A DNA stretch of 64,000 nucleotides. Origin: Alligator mississippiensis (Eukaryota; Chordata; Crocodylia; Alligatoridae). The position numbers and the translations under genes are program-made. Shown here in pieces: positions 1-11,064 of the stretch. The notes beneath the pieces are model-generated. The model was given only the letters and a program-made list of their open reading frames with translations, did not search any database and was not told where the DNA came from. The stretch spans positions 116,382,162 to 116,446,161 of the forward strand of contig NC_081824.1 in the NCBI RefSeq assembly GCF_030867095.1, given 5' to 3'. Position 1 is the stretch's first letter; every line of letters starts with the position of its first letter.

Positions 1-1474
1 TATATTGCACGCTCTTTGGGACAGAGACCAGAGATTCTCCATTGGTATAAATCAACAAACCCACAACGACTTACATTAGTTGAAGTTTTGACCCCTGTTC
101 CTTTTCTATGTTCTAAGCAGTGCCAGACATACTGGTTTGCATTACAAAAACTAAAATAATAGTGCCTTTCCTACACACTTTGATTTACGGTAGTAATATG
201 CTGTGCTTTGCTTTGTTTTTAATGTGGAGGAGGATTCTCCACTACTTGTGCTTCTTCAGCAGTGCACAGCAACTATCAAACTGCCCTCCAGGGGAAACTG
301 AGGATGCAACAATCCTCAATAGGGGCAGAACCATCTATAAATCATCTATTTGTTACAACTGCCAAGGGAATATGCAGACATGGGGAAATGAAGAGATCCA
401 TTCGGACCACATACAGAACCACCACAGCTGATGTAATTGAGAAAAGCCTATACATTTTTGAAGGGATGGTCAACCTGTGGCATGAGTGCCACAAGTAACA
501 TGAGCAGCCTCTGTATGTGGCACACAGCAGATCAGGGAGGAAACAGGCAGTACAGTGGCAGATTGGCCAGGAGCAGAAAGCTGAGCAGCAGACTGGGCAG
601 AGAAAGGAGATTAGAGTGGCACTCAGGGAGGGTGCTGGGCTAATTTGTGATATATAGGTGTCATGTTATTGTTTATCATCTTTGCTCACCTCATTTAAAT
701 TAGTAAACAAAACCTCTTTGTTAGGAAAGATATGTTTGCAATTACATCTCAATGACATGTACCTAACACCCTAAGACTGTATTAGAATTTCCATAAAATA
801 GTATGTCTACTTCAAACCACTGCAAAAAATATAAATGTCTGAAAATGAATAGTTTAGGGATACATCCACTTCACCCATGCCAGATAATCCCTCTTCACTT
901 ATAATCTATTACACTGTAGTCTAAACACTCGAAAACAACTCTTGATAACTTCTAGTCCCTGCAATTAACCTTCCCCCAAATATTAACATGCATTTCTCAG
1001 AGGCCAACAAAGCAAAAAAAGGTGGAATTTTTAAACCACACAGTTCTGAAGAAGACTTGAATGACAAGCATTGGAATAGTTTTGAAAATTTAAATTAAAT
1101 GTTCATTTTTAAAGACTCTTACCTTAAAGCAGTCCAGTTTTTACCAAAATTAACAGAAATAATCTTGAGATGATATGTGGTATCAGAATTTCAGGAATAT
1201 TTGCATTCAGCATTGATCAGACTTGTAGCATGTAATGCAGACCTATGTTAAATCATGATGATAAAGAAACTACTATAATCCCATTATTTTATTTTATTAA
1301 ATTACCTTGCATGAAATTACATTACATTATATTATAAATTTATACCTGGGATGTCCTAATAGTGTGTACTAAAGGTAGCTTTTATTTTTTAACATTAATA
1401 ATCAACTGCTTTTAAAGAGGCAAAGGTAAAATATAAACTATATCCTAATTCTGTAACCAGTTACTAGTGCCTTT
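1..1474. other. AT-rich unique intergenic DNA, no gene seen
   Basis: I see no homology, repeat end or RNA gene here. The short open frames near 120-643 are not supported: they overlap in several frames, lack recognisable domains and have no splice context. The rest is AT-rich with short homopolymer runs. Confidence 0.6.
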
Positions 1475-1919
1475 ATGATGAGCAGGAATCTGGGTTTTCT
1501 GTTCGCCACAGGAAAAAAGGGGTAAAACATGGATTTTCTCATTTGAAGGAGGAAAAAACCTGGATTTTCTCCTTTAAAAGAGAAAAATGCAGGAAACGGC
1601 GGGTTTCCCCTTACACACTGGCAAAGTTCCAGCCTGCAAGAGGCTGGGTGGAGCGAGAGTAAGGTGATCAGCAGGGGACGCTATGTGCATGTGTGCATGT
1701 AAACATGCACATGGCTGCCAGGCAGCCTGGAGAACAGCTCCCACAGGTAAGACTGGTGCGGGGAGGGGGGGTGGGGACTTGAGGCCCCCACAGTGAGGGA
1801 GGGAGGGAGTTGGGCAGGGCTGGGGCTGGGGATTCTGCCCATCCTGGGTGGTGCATGGGGCTTGGGACCAGGGGCATGTGCCCCGCAGATTTGCCCCCGC
1901 AGATTTGTGTACAGGGCGG

Positions 1920-2290
1920 GCTGCCTGCTGTGGGCTCAGGCTCCCTGCCCTCCTGCCCTCTCCCAGGGCCTCCATGGCCAAGCAAGCAGAACCCAGTATG
2001 ACAGGGCAGAGCGGGTCAGGGAAGCTCAATGATGCTACCACAAGCCCCACACTGTCATGGAGATGTGCCCCCTGCCTGCCTGGCAGCAATGGGGATGGTG
2101 TCATGGGGTTGTGCCTCTTACTGCTGCTGGGTGGGCAGGGGGCACCTCAGCATGGCAACATGGGTGGCAGCAGCACCAAGCTTCCTTGCCTTGCTCTTCC
2201 CTGCCATGCTGGGTTCTGCCCACTAGGCCATGGAGGCCCTGCAGGAGGGCAGCAGGGTGGAGAGCCTGAGCTAGCAGCAGGTGCCCTGCC
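1920..2290. repeat. Imperfect inverted repeat inside the hAT element
   Basis: The block near 1935-2012 reappears in reverse complement near 2185-2270, sharing for example GGCCTCCATGGCC against GGCCATGGAGGCC, with CTGGGTTCTGC on the right arm. Inner blocks around 2060-2100 and 2130-2165 (CCCCCTGCC against GGCAGGGGG) also pair, so the arms close towards about 2110-2120. The structure could fold into a long imperfect hairpin. Confidence 0.6.
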
Positions 2291-2508
2291 CCCACCCCGC
2301 CAATGGACTCCACTCCAGCCACGCTGCCTGCAGGGGAGGGGGAGCTGGGCTCCATGCTCCACTCTGCCGCAGCAGCCACTGCCCTCCGCAGGTGGCAGCT
2401 GGGGCTTGGGCACTGCTACGGGGGGTAGGGAGCTGTGGACCCAGGTCCCTGGCCCCATAGCCCTGGCAGCTGGGGGCCCCCTCCAGGAAGGCTGGAGTTT
2501 GGGGGGTT

Positions 2509-2665
2509 GTGAGTGGGAAGTGAGGGGTACCAGCAGAGCCCAGAGAGCTGTGGTTGAGGAGTAAGGAGCACCAGCAGGGCCAGGGGACTGTGGGTGGGGA
2601 GTGAGGGGCACAAGCAGGGCAGGGGGGGCAGTGGATCGGGAGTGAGGGGCAATGGCATAGGCCAG
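2509..2665. repeat. Minisatellite, ~41-bp unit, about 4 copies
   Basis: Units start at about 2509, 2550, 2590 and 2631. Each carries a GGGAGTGAGGGGC-type core followed in three of them by ACCAGCAGGGCC-type sequence and ending CTGTG or CAGTG. Spacing is 40-41 bp with moderate divergence. The array lies wholly within the hAT element. Confidence 0.7.
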
Positions 2666-2910
2666 GCACTGACATATCAGGGCTGCTCAGTGCCACAAAG
2701 CAGGGAGGGTACAGGGGAACAACCACAGCTGGACCTGCATCCTGGTGAGCTAAGGGGGCAGGGGCAGATCTAATTTTCCATGATAAAAAACCCAAATCAA
2801 ACACCAAAATGTATAGGTATTTAGAATGTATTTTACTATAGTGATTGGGACACTTGTAGGCTTCCAAATTGCTTTAAAATTGTGAATATATCAATAAAAC
2901 ATGTTCAACT

Positions 2911-2915
2911 GATAC

Positions 2916-2946
<31 letters not shown>

Positions 2947-3012
2947 TACACACATATATATGTGTGTGTATATATATATATACACACACATACATACATA
3001 TATATATATATG

Positions 3013-3053
<41 letters not shown>
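2911..3053. repeat. TA/CA compound microsatellite
   Basis: Long alternating runs of TA with interspersed CACA, TGTG and CATA blocks, ending in an uninterrupted TA tract of more than 30 bp. It is self-complementary and would extrude as a cruciform. The short open frame translated across it is meaningless. Confidence 0.95.
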
Positions 3054-3057
<4 letters not shown>

Positions 3058-3219
3058 GTGTTTCATTTTAATCATGGAAAAATGCAGATTTTGGGGGGGT
3101 TAATCAGAGAATTTGTGGGTTTTTTGAATCAGAACATTTGCAATTTTTAAACAAAGAAAACCAGGATCCCTGAAGATGAGTAAGCTCACTGAATCACCTC
3201 ACTTAATTTTGACTACAGT

Positions 3220-3472
3220 GGGTGCATCTACACAAGATGCTAAAAGTACAGTAGACTAATTCTACTGCTTATTAGTGCAGCAGGCAAAAACTGTGCTAAC
3301 ATGATAATGCACAGTACAATGAGTCTACTGTACATTAGTGTCCCAAAAATGCATGTGCCGGCACTACTGCACCGTAGCACTAAGTATGGCGCATTACGTT
3401 AGTACCTGTAATTACAGGTACTAACATAATGTGCCATAATTACAGTGCATTGATAAATGTGTAGATGCACTC
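3220..3472. mobile_element. Harbinger-type MITE, 253 bp
   Basis: Terminal inverted repeats are GGGTGCATCTACACA on the left and GAGTGCATCTACACA as the reverse complement of the right end. AGT flanks both sides, consistent with a 3-bp duplication. A near-perfect palindrome at 3385-3438 (27-nt arms, two mismatches, no loop) sits inside. The TIR resembles those of the MADF-bearing element at 5542-7763. Confidence 0.7.
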
Positions 3473-4338
3473 AGTATGACTTCATTCTACAAAAAGCCAT
3501 AACCATGGCATCAAATGTAGTCAGGATTGAGCTGGTGTGCTGGTGTGTGTGAAATCTGACCTGTGGCTGATAGATTCCTGTCCGAGAATTAGTGAAGCAG
3601 TAAATGCAGAGTCTCTCTCAGGCCTGATACTGTGCTTGTAAAGTGAAACACTCCTGTCCTTAACAGCTGCAGCCTGTTTTCACAAATATCTGACATGTTT
3701 CATTGGCCAACAGCCAGCATGAGCCAACACTTCTTCTATCCTTCCTGTGGCTCCAGAATCCTTTGTAGCTGCTACTTGAGACTTAGATTCATGCCATATG
3801 AAGCCCCTTGCTCCTTTCCTCCCTTTAATGTGCAGACATCCCACCCTAATTAATTAACCCAACAGTGACTTCATCTTCATGTTACCGTGGCTTCCCACAC
3901 TTTGCCCCCTCGATCAGCTTGGGGACGTCAGCACATTCCTAACTTCATCACTTGTCAACTCCCTTTTGTCAAAAGCCAGTATCCCCTCTCACTGACCTGC
4001 TCTCTGATTTGACCTGAATCAAAATAATCCAATTATAAGAGACTTGGAAGCTTTATGTACACAGTGGTGAATGCAGTGCTCAGTTGATACTAGCTGAGTT
4101 CTACAAGTAGATTTATATTATATTACTGTCCACCAAAGAGGTAGCTAGCAAGAGGAACAGTACTTAAGCCACAGCAACAATCCTGCCATTTGGGGTCTGA
4201 TTTTTATTTCAGAATATTTCTTCTATGGAAAAGTCCAATAAGGTTAATAGGGATGATATGAATAGGACTATATGTAGATTAGTTTAAAAACCTATGGAGT
4301 TTACCAGAATGAGCTCTGGTCAAAAGGATTTTTAAACT
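3473..4338. other. Unique intergenic DNA, no gene seen
   Basis: Moderately AT-rich sequence without recognised coding potential, terminal repeats or tandem repeats. Confidence 0.5.
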
Positions 4339-4346
4339 TCCTATAA

Positions 4347-4521
4347 CATAGGCGACTGGTAGGGGAGGCACAGGAGGCATGTGCTCCCCCTGACAGGGCC
4401 GTCTCCACTACCAACACAGCCAGCAGCTGCTGCTGGTGCTCACCATCCCCCTCCCTACCGCCAATGCCACTACTGGCTTGTGAGGGTGCCTCCCAGACTC
4501 AGGAGGCACCTGTCACCCATG
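4347..4521. mobile_element. hAT-type MITE, CATAGGCGAC end family, 175 bp
   Basis: The left end CATAGGCGACTGG pairs with CATGGGTGACAGG, the reverse complement of the right end. Flanking 8-mers TCCTATAA (4339-4346) and TCCTATAG (4522-4529) match at 7 of 8. The body is a CAG/CTG-rich stretch. A second member of the family lies in reverse at 61288-61609. Confidence 0.75.
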
Positions 4522-4529
4522 TCCTATAG

Positions 4530-5541
4530 AATTCTAAAACAGTGATTAAACTGTCTAATAAATTATCCATAAAGGTCTATGCAACCATTAGAAAGATGAT
4601 TATTTTCTATTAGAAGGCAGGGTAGATATGCACCTTTCTAGACTACCTAAATAAGTGAGAGAGAGCACAAACTTTCATAAACCAAAGTTCATTTCATCAG
4701 ATGCTGTGAAATGATGTGCAGAAAGCAGAATATAAAACGGAGAAAGAAATTTGTATACAAAAGACAAAGGAAAGGGGGAGGAGAGAGAGATAGGGGGAGA
4801 GAAGCAGTGCTAGGAGAAAGAAGCAAATGAGCAGTAAACCCATAGGAACAAAGGTAATGTGACTACATATGCAATTAATGTGCCTGTATTTTCTTCACAG
4901 AAAGTTCAGGCTTATTAAAGTACTCTGGGGTCCAAATCTACACGTGCACCCTATCAGGAGCAAATTGTGCCTGACAGGAGCAGCCCAGTCCAGGACTGCT
5001 CCTGCCCTGCTCTGCCCCCTTGCAGCAGCCAGGGGAAACTCCAGACTCCCCCATGTGCCAGCCCCAGGGCTGACAGGGGGCATGGGATTCTGTTCCCCAT
5101 GTGGCTAGGAGAGTCCCCACATGGCCAGGGGAACTGTCCCCATGAGGATAGGGTTGGGACCCAATCTCCACATGGCTGGGATCCAGCAGTCCTGGCTGCC
5201 AGGCCAGCTCTACCAGCCATGTGGAGAGATTGGGTCCTGATCTGATCTCCATGTGGCTGGAATGCAGCAGTCCTGGCAGCTTCTCGCAGTCATGTGGGGA
5301 TCAGGATAGGTCCCAATCCCCATGTGGCAGGGAGACAGCTGCCCCTGAAACTGGCACAGCTCTCCCCTACATTGGTGCTTAGCAAGGCAGCAGTGGATCC
5401 CCTGCTGCTTGGGCTGACCAGGGAGCAAATTTTGGCCAGCTTTACACATGCACTACTACGCAGTAGCTAATGTGCCATTAATCTAGTCCCTGTATTTCCT
5501 GGTACTAGCAAATGGTGCATTATCCTAATTTACAGCACAGT
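4530..5541. other. GC-rich repeat-like block and flank, no gene
   Basis: From about 4930 to 5460 the sequence is GC-rich with short internally repeated phrases such as CCCCATGTGG and ATGTGGCTGG. It starts with AAATCTACACGTGCACC and has GCTTTACACATGCAC near the right side, both resembling Harbinger MITE ends seen elsewhere in the window. It may be an old MITE into which the 5542-7763 element inserted; I cannot fix its borders. Several overlapping frames here are not genes. Confidence 0.4.
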
Positions 5542-7763
5542 GGGCACATCTATACAACACACTTTAATGCACAGTAGTGCAAGTTACTGCACAGTAAGCA
5601 TCCATGTCTACACATGTAGATGCTTACTGAGCAGTAATTTGCCCTAATCATGAGCAAAATTGCTAATTTGTAAATACAATTAGTTACTGTGCAGTAATGC
5701 ACATGTAGACACTGACAGGGAGCAAAATTGCTCCCAGTCAGTCCCATCACTAGAAGGCCACCCTCAGCCCAGCACCAGGGCCCTGCCTCTGGCCATTGGG
5801 TCTCATTTCAGCTGGCCACAGGCCACCCAGACCAGCCTACCCAGACCCAAGCATTAGTGCCCAGCGCACCTTGCTGCTTGCCTGCCTGTCCCATGCTGTG
5901 CCCCCTTGTTGGGTGCCGCAGGCAGCTGCCCAGGCCCATCAGCACTGGGACTGCTACATGGAGACCCACTGAGTCATTGAGAGAGCCACTCTGGCATCCT
6001 CCCAGAAGACACACAGTGTCTCCAGGGGCCATAACTGGTCCCAGGAGGAGACTGAAGATTGTATCATGCTGTGGGGCAAATCCAAGGTCCTCAACTAGTA
6101 TGCACAGAGCAGGCTCTCCAACATGCACATCTATGAGGTGTTGTCAGGCCACATGCGGGAGTACAGGCATGACCAGTCAGTTCACCAGTGCCGCATAAAG
6201 GTCAAGGCCTTGCGGGCCCAGTGGGTCATGGTCACTGAACACCAGTCGGGGGCTGCCCGCAAGTCCATGCCCTTTATGTGGCAGCTGGATGACATCCTTA
6301 CATCCCAGAACCCTGGCCTGAGCTGTGTCTTCTACTCCAGCATGGGCAGCATGCCTAAGCCTTTGCTGTGGCATAGCACCAGCAGTGACATGTCACCCAC
6401 TGAGCTCCCTGCCCTGGTCTCATTAAGCAGCTCCAGGAGCCTAAGCCAGCACTTAACCTGCCAGCTACATGTGCTCAACCCCACCTGCAAGGCCAGGCTG
6501 GTCATGGCACCACCAGCTGCCAGTAGCTTCAGTTCTTCCCCAGAGGGGGCCCCTGCCCAGGCAGCTTAACACTGCATTGCTTCACCCCAAGACTGCACCC
6601 CAAGACTGGGAGCCACATATCCTTGCTGCCAGTGAGCACTAGCTTGGGACACTGGGCAAACCTGCTATGGCTACCTGGTAAGCCCCGCCCCTGCCCCAGC
6701 CTTGGTCCCTGCTCCCCCTCCCTGTCTGGCCTGCCCATGTTCCCCCAGCCCCTGGAGCTCCCCCGCCCCCGCCCCCAACAGCATGCAGGGAGATGGGAGA
6801 CAGTGAAAAACTTTATTGAGAAGCCTGTGCCCCTGCAGCTAGGCAGGCATGGGCGTCTCAAATACTGAGGAACACATCAATGCTGGTGGCAGTGTCCTCC
6901 TTGGTTGCAGGAGCAGGGTTGTGTAGCAAAGCCACAGGTAGTCCTCCAGGGGGTGGCAGGAGGTTGCAGGTCAGGGTGGATTTGCCCTCCACCCCTTCAA
7001 AGCTCAGGGTCCTGTGCCAGGTTCACAGGTGCACCCGGGGCACCATGTCCATCAGCAGCAGAGGGCATAGTGGGTAGGGCACCTCTTGGTCCACAAAAAC
7101 AGTTCTTCATGGCACGCCTAAGACACTCACAGCAGGGGCACACTCAGGTCACAGTGCAGGAGTGGGGATGGGGGTGGGGAGGCTCACTCCAGGGTAGCTC
7201 CCTGGGGGGAGGGCGGAGGCACGAGCAGATCTGCATCCCAAGTGACTGGGAGCCCTGAACCCCCTGAGCCCAGGCACCGTGGGCAGCACAGGAGACAGGC
7301 TGGTCTGTGGGAGGAGAAGGGAGGGAAGTGGCTCTGGAGCTGTGGCAGCAGGTGCTACAGGGAAACAGGCCTGTTCCAGCCTGGGAACAGGGTAGGAGAG
7401 GCAGGCTGCCTGCGGACAGCACCCAGTGGCTCACCTGCACCTGGGGAGTAAGCAGAGTTGGGAGGCTCAGCCAACAGCCACCTGGGCAATGGCCTGGCCA
7501 GCCAACTTACCATGATCCATGGGCACTTGGGCATGCACGACCTCCAATCTGAGGCTGGGCAGTGCAGAGCACTAAATCTGTTCCCGCTTCCCTGCACATA
7601 TAGATGCCTGCCTGGGGTGGGGTACTCTAAAGTAAGTTACCCACCCTGGAGCAAATGCATGTGCAGCCGTGTGCAGTACGTTCTGTGCACATGTAGATGC
7701 TGATGCTTTACTGTGAGTTCAATTAGTCTAATGCACAGTAAAGTATTTCATGTAGGCACGTCC
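5542..7763 (+). mobile_element. PIF/Harbinger-type DNA transposon copy lacking its transposase
   Basis: The left end GGGCACATCTATACA and the reverse complement of the right end, GGACGTGCCTACATG, match the TIR style of the MITEs at 3220, 29031 and 31305. The copy carries only the accessory MADF/Myb-like ORF (separate entry); no DDE nuclease frame is visible. A hairpin with arms of about 24 nt lies near 5584-5632. Flanks CAGTG and CAGGG leave the exact duplication length unresolved (3 or 5 bp). The right end stops about 20 bp before the Penelope remnant. Confidence 0.6.
6025..6569 (+). pseudogene. Harbinger-associated MADF/Myb-SANT-like DNA-binding protein, degraded
   Basis: Read in the frame of the ATG at 6123, the sequence upstream to about 6025 gives NWSQEETEDCIMLWG, a typical trihelix/MADF first helix. 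Next come SRLSNMHIYEVLSGHM, QCRIKVKALRAQW and KSMPFMWQLDDIL. This W/EE - IYE - QCRxKVKALR - DDIL series matches the second ORF of vertebrate PIF/Harbinger transposons, which helps the transposase bind the terminal repeats. One in-frame stop (TAG, about 6093-6095) separates the first helix from the rest. The C-terminal part from about residue 65 after the ATG is Ser/Pro-rich and unconserved. Its position inside Harbinger-like TIRs supports the call. I see no sign of domestication into a host gene. Confidence 0.65.
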
Positions 7764-7785
7764 AGGGGGTCACAAAATCTAATCC

Positions 7786-9350
7786 AGATAATGAGATAAG
7801 AATCGATAGTCCTTGTTTAAACCATACTTAACACAGTCCAGTTTGTGGATGATTTCTTGTTCCAGTTTCCCATTCAAAGTGGGGGGTTTTATTATTTATT
7901 TATTTATTTATTTTTTGCCTGAGACCAGCAATCCAGAGGTCAGCGATGGAGTGTCCAGAAAGGTTGAAGTGTTCAGCCACAGGCTTTTGTGTTTTTTCTG
8001 CAGTTGATGTCAGATCAGTGTTCATTCATTCTTTCATGTAGAGAGAGCTCTGTCTGTCTGACATAGCAGAAAGGCATTTTAAGCAGGTGATGGCATATAT
8101 GATGCAAGTAGAGTTGCAGGGTAATGAACCCTGTGTGTTGTATTGATTGTTATTAAGTCCAGTAATTTTGTGGTCTTTATTGATGTGGAATCACAGCAGA
8201 CATTTGGGTCCATTGCAAGGCCTCGTGCCTCAGTGAAGATAGGAGTGTGTTAGTCTGTTGTTTGAGAGATACTATTTGAGATTGGGAGGCTGTCTGTAAG
8301 CCAGGATGGTTTTGTCCCTATAGGCTGCTTTGAGATGGTTATTCTTTTCTAGGAGGGGTTGAAGATCATGAACAACCTTGTCCCAGTGTTGGTATTGTAG
8401 CAGGCCAGAGTGAGGTCTGAGCCTAGTTTTGTTGATCTGAGCGGCTCGAGTTTGAGGATTGTATTATAATTGTAAGAATCCCTGCTTTAGATCCTTAAAG
8501 TGTTCATCCCAGTTGGTAGGGTCAAAGCAGAGCTGGTTGTAACATAGAGCTTGGCTATAGGTGATGGATCCAGTGGTGTGCTTAGGATGAAAGGTGGTGG
8601 TGTCAAGGTAGCTATGGTGGTCAGTAGGTTTCTGGTACAATGTGGTGGCAATGTGGCCACTGCAAAGTGTCACTCTAATGTCTAGGATGTGAATCTGCTG
8701 CATTAAATATTCCAGAGTTAGTTTGATGGAGGAGTGGAAGTTGTTAAAGTCTTGGTGAAATTTCTCTAGAGATTCTATCCCAGGTGCCCATATTATGAAG
8801 GGATGGTATACCAGGGGGCAGCTATGGAGGAAATGAACTTCAAGATCTGTCATAAGTATGTTGCATACTGGGGGGCCATACATGTACCCATGGCAGTGCC
8901 AGTAGTTTGTAGGCATAAGGAGTCCCCAAACCTGAAACAGTTGGTGTGAGGACAAAGTGAGAGAGAGCTTAATGGAAACAGAAACAGTTTTCTTGTCAGG
9001 GATAATATTCTTTATGGTTGATAATCCATCTTTATGATGGATGTTGTTGTAAAGAAATGTGACATCCATGGTAGTTAACATGGCATTTGCTAGAAATTTG
9101 TCAATGGAGCCCAGTATATTTCAGAAATCTATGGTGTCTTCCAAATAGCTGGCAGTTCCAATGGCATATGGGAGAATAGGATAGAGTCAACATAGCCGGA
9201 AACTGCCTCTGTGACAAGGTCAATGCCAGAGACAGTGGGGCATCCTCAGTTGTCAGGTTTGTGGATCTTGAATAATAAGTAAAAGTTGCATGGCCTGTTA
9301 AATATAATAGGACTTTTTTGAGACTTAGGCAGCTAGTGCAAGTCAAGTCT
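7786..9350 (-). mobile_element. Penelope-like element remnant (RT plus GIY-YIG region)
   Basis: On the minus strand, 9350 to about 9100 encodes the segment before the catalytic domain. The frame 9081-8464 follows, with LTTMDVTFLYNNIHHKDGL, SIKLTLEYLMQQIHILDIRV and LYQKPTDHHSYLDTTTFHPK, all characteristic of Penelope reverse transcriptases. Further on, 8464-8130 reads as the linker and 8130-7786 as the GIY-YIG endonuclease region. PLEs copy RNA at chromosomal nicks and are neither LTR elements nor LINEs. The 5' part is missing and the coding region is interrupted several times, so it is inactive. Confidence 0.8.
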
Positions 9351-10403
9351 ACTGATAGGGACTAATACATAATAAATTGAATACTGTATTCTCCAGAGGT
9401 ATAGCACAGTATTTGGAACTGTCTGGCTTTGTATTCAGAAGAGATTCTCTTTTGAAAGACAGAAGGCAGCTCAGCTTACCTCTCAGCAGAGCTAATCAGC
9501 CTATCAGTTGTGCTACAATGAGAAATGGATAAACGTATTTTTTAACCATTTTGAAAGGGAAAGGAGAGCTGCTGTTGGGAAATGTACATCAATTGTTAGG
9601 ATGTAACTGTTACATCTGCACAGTCTTATTAGTAATGCACATTAGCCACTTAAGTCCTCAATGAAACAAGGTTTAAGTTGCAGTGGTTTTGCTGTACTTG
9701 TCTCACTACAGCATGCAGATACAACAGATACACTGTAATAGCTTATATGGGTATCATTCGATAGCTGTACAATTTTTCATCCGTCTATAGCTCAAGATGT
9801 CTAAATTACTTCTGGTTTGGAAGCATCCCAGTGTATTTCAGCATGGTACTCTTTGGCACAATAAATTACAGGTAATCATGTCCAGACTTAAAGATACATG
9901 CAAAAATTAAGGATGGAGCCTTAAATAAATGTATAATTGTTCAGTCCTTTATTTATATCTATTAACCCCAAAATACTATGGTAGTTCTTCAGCTCGTACA
10001 AATAAGGATGGTTCTGTTGCCTTTAGTGAAACCCGTGGTAATTTGTGTGAACTAAGGATCTTACCTATTTCATTGTGAATCCAAAGAAATATCTGGAGGC
10101 AAATCTTTTTCTCTACATAAGCAAAGATATGCCCTATGGTCTCTTATAATTATTAAAGATAGCACATAAGCCCAATGTTTGCTTATAACATTTGATCTCA
10201 TTGAATCTCCACATCACTCATGCTCAAGGTCAAAGTTCTGGCCATCTCACTCCCTTGTGTGCTGCTAGCTATAGCAACTCTGGTACCTTAACGATACTAA
10301 TCCAGTAAGCTATTGGATTTAGCCAGAACTTTGACCTCAGGCATGTAGAGCTCCCAATCAGAATCTCATTATGCTAGACATTGAACACAGATAGAAAAAA
10401 AAT
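9351..10403. other. Unique AT-rich DNA, no gene seen
   Basis: No recognised coding sequence, terminal repeats or tandem arrays. Scattered A/T runs only. Confidence 0.5.
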
Positions 10404-11064
10404 TCAGTTCTTAATCTTCTTAAACTGAAGGCACCCCTTGTTAGACTCAAGGCACCCCTCAGAAAATGCCAGCTCTTAACTTCCACTCATTTTTTGGCCA
10501 TGGAAAAATAATACAGTAATTATTTTGTTACAAAAAACTCAGAAGACCTCAATGGGCATGTCCTCATGAGCAGGAACATGCATTCCCTGGGGACAACTAG
10601 CAGCAGCACATATTTGTGCTTACCTGGGGTGCTGTGGGCCTCCCAGGGCTCCAGAAGTGGTGATCTGGGCACACAGAGCGTGGCTGGCAGCTGGAGTGTA
10701 GCTACAGGCTCTAGCTTCAGGTGGCTCACAGTGGTGCCAAGTGTGCCACCCTGCTTTTTTCTGACACCAGGATTTCACACCATCTGCAAATTAGCAGCAT
10801 AGTGAATGCCTGCATGTGCAGCACATGCAGCTTGCGGCGCCACAGATGGGTCTGCGACACTGCAAACAGCAAGTGCAAACTCATCTGGACATGCCCAACA
10901 GGTTCGAATTGTTTTGACACTATGGATTTCTATTTTGTGACTCATCAGAATCCATCGTGTGAATCATGCCTAGGTACTAATATTGAGTGGCACTACTTCA
11001 TGACACCCTTAAAAGTATCCCATAGCACCCTAGGGTTTTGCAGCACCCTGGTTGAGAGTCACTG
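10404..11064 (+). mobile_element. hAT-type MITE (CAGTGGTTCTCAACC family) with a nested insertion
   Basis: The left flank near 10404 (CAGTTCTTAATCTT, then GGCACCCCTCAGAAAATGCCAG) and the right end GGTTGAGAGTCACTG match the family copies at 58198-58914 and 60756-61066. The internal phrases AAAATAATACAG and ATGGATTTCTATTT are shared. The element is split by a second TIR element at about 10552-10901. The target duplication is not clear here. Confidence 0.65.
10552..10901. mobile_element. Nested Harbinger-type MITE inside the hAT MITE
   Basis: GGGCATGTCCTCATGAG on the left pairs with GGGCATGTCCAGATGAG, the reverse complement of the right end, so the TIR is nearly perfect over 17 bp. The hAT sequence resumes on both sides. 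The interior is CAG/CTG-rich with no recognisable protein. Confidence 0.65.

Larger units (their letters stand above)
1483..3172. mobile_element. Non-autonomous hAT-type element, 1.69 kb
   Basis: The ends form an inverted repeat: the left end begins CAGGAATCTGGGTTTTCT and the reverse complement of the right end begins CAGGGATCCTGGTTTTCT. Flanking 8-mers ATGATGAG (1475-1482) and AAGATGAG (3173-3180) match at 7 of 8 positions, and an 8-bp target duplication is the hAT signature. The interior has no transposase. It holds a GC-rich inverted repeat, a short minisatellite and a long TA/CA microsatellite. The several open frames across 1574-2867 are products of GC-rich sequence, not genes. Confidence 0.75.

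Noticed and set aside
1574-2867. Cluster of frames of 65-238 aa on both strands
   Set aside because: They lie inside the hAT element's GC-rich inverted repeat and minisatellite; the translations are low-complexity.
2911-3053. CRISPR-like or other spaced array
   Set aside because: It is a simple TA/CA microsatellite with no unique spacers. No CRISPR array exists in the window.
7786-9350. Hammerhead ribozyme of the Penelope element
   Set aside because: Some PLEs carry one, but I found no CTGATGAG...CGAAAC arrangement near either PLE fragment.
10895-10910. tRNA B-box-like GGTTCGAATTG
   Set aside because: No A box or cloverleaf at the right distance; it lies in a MITE.
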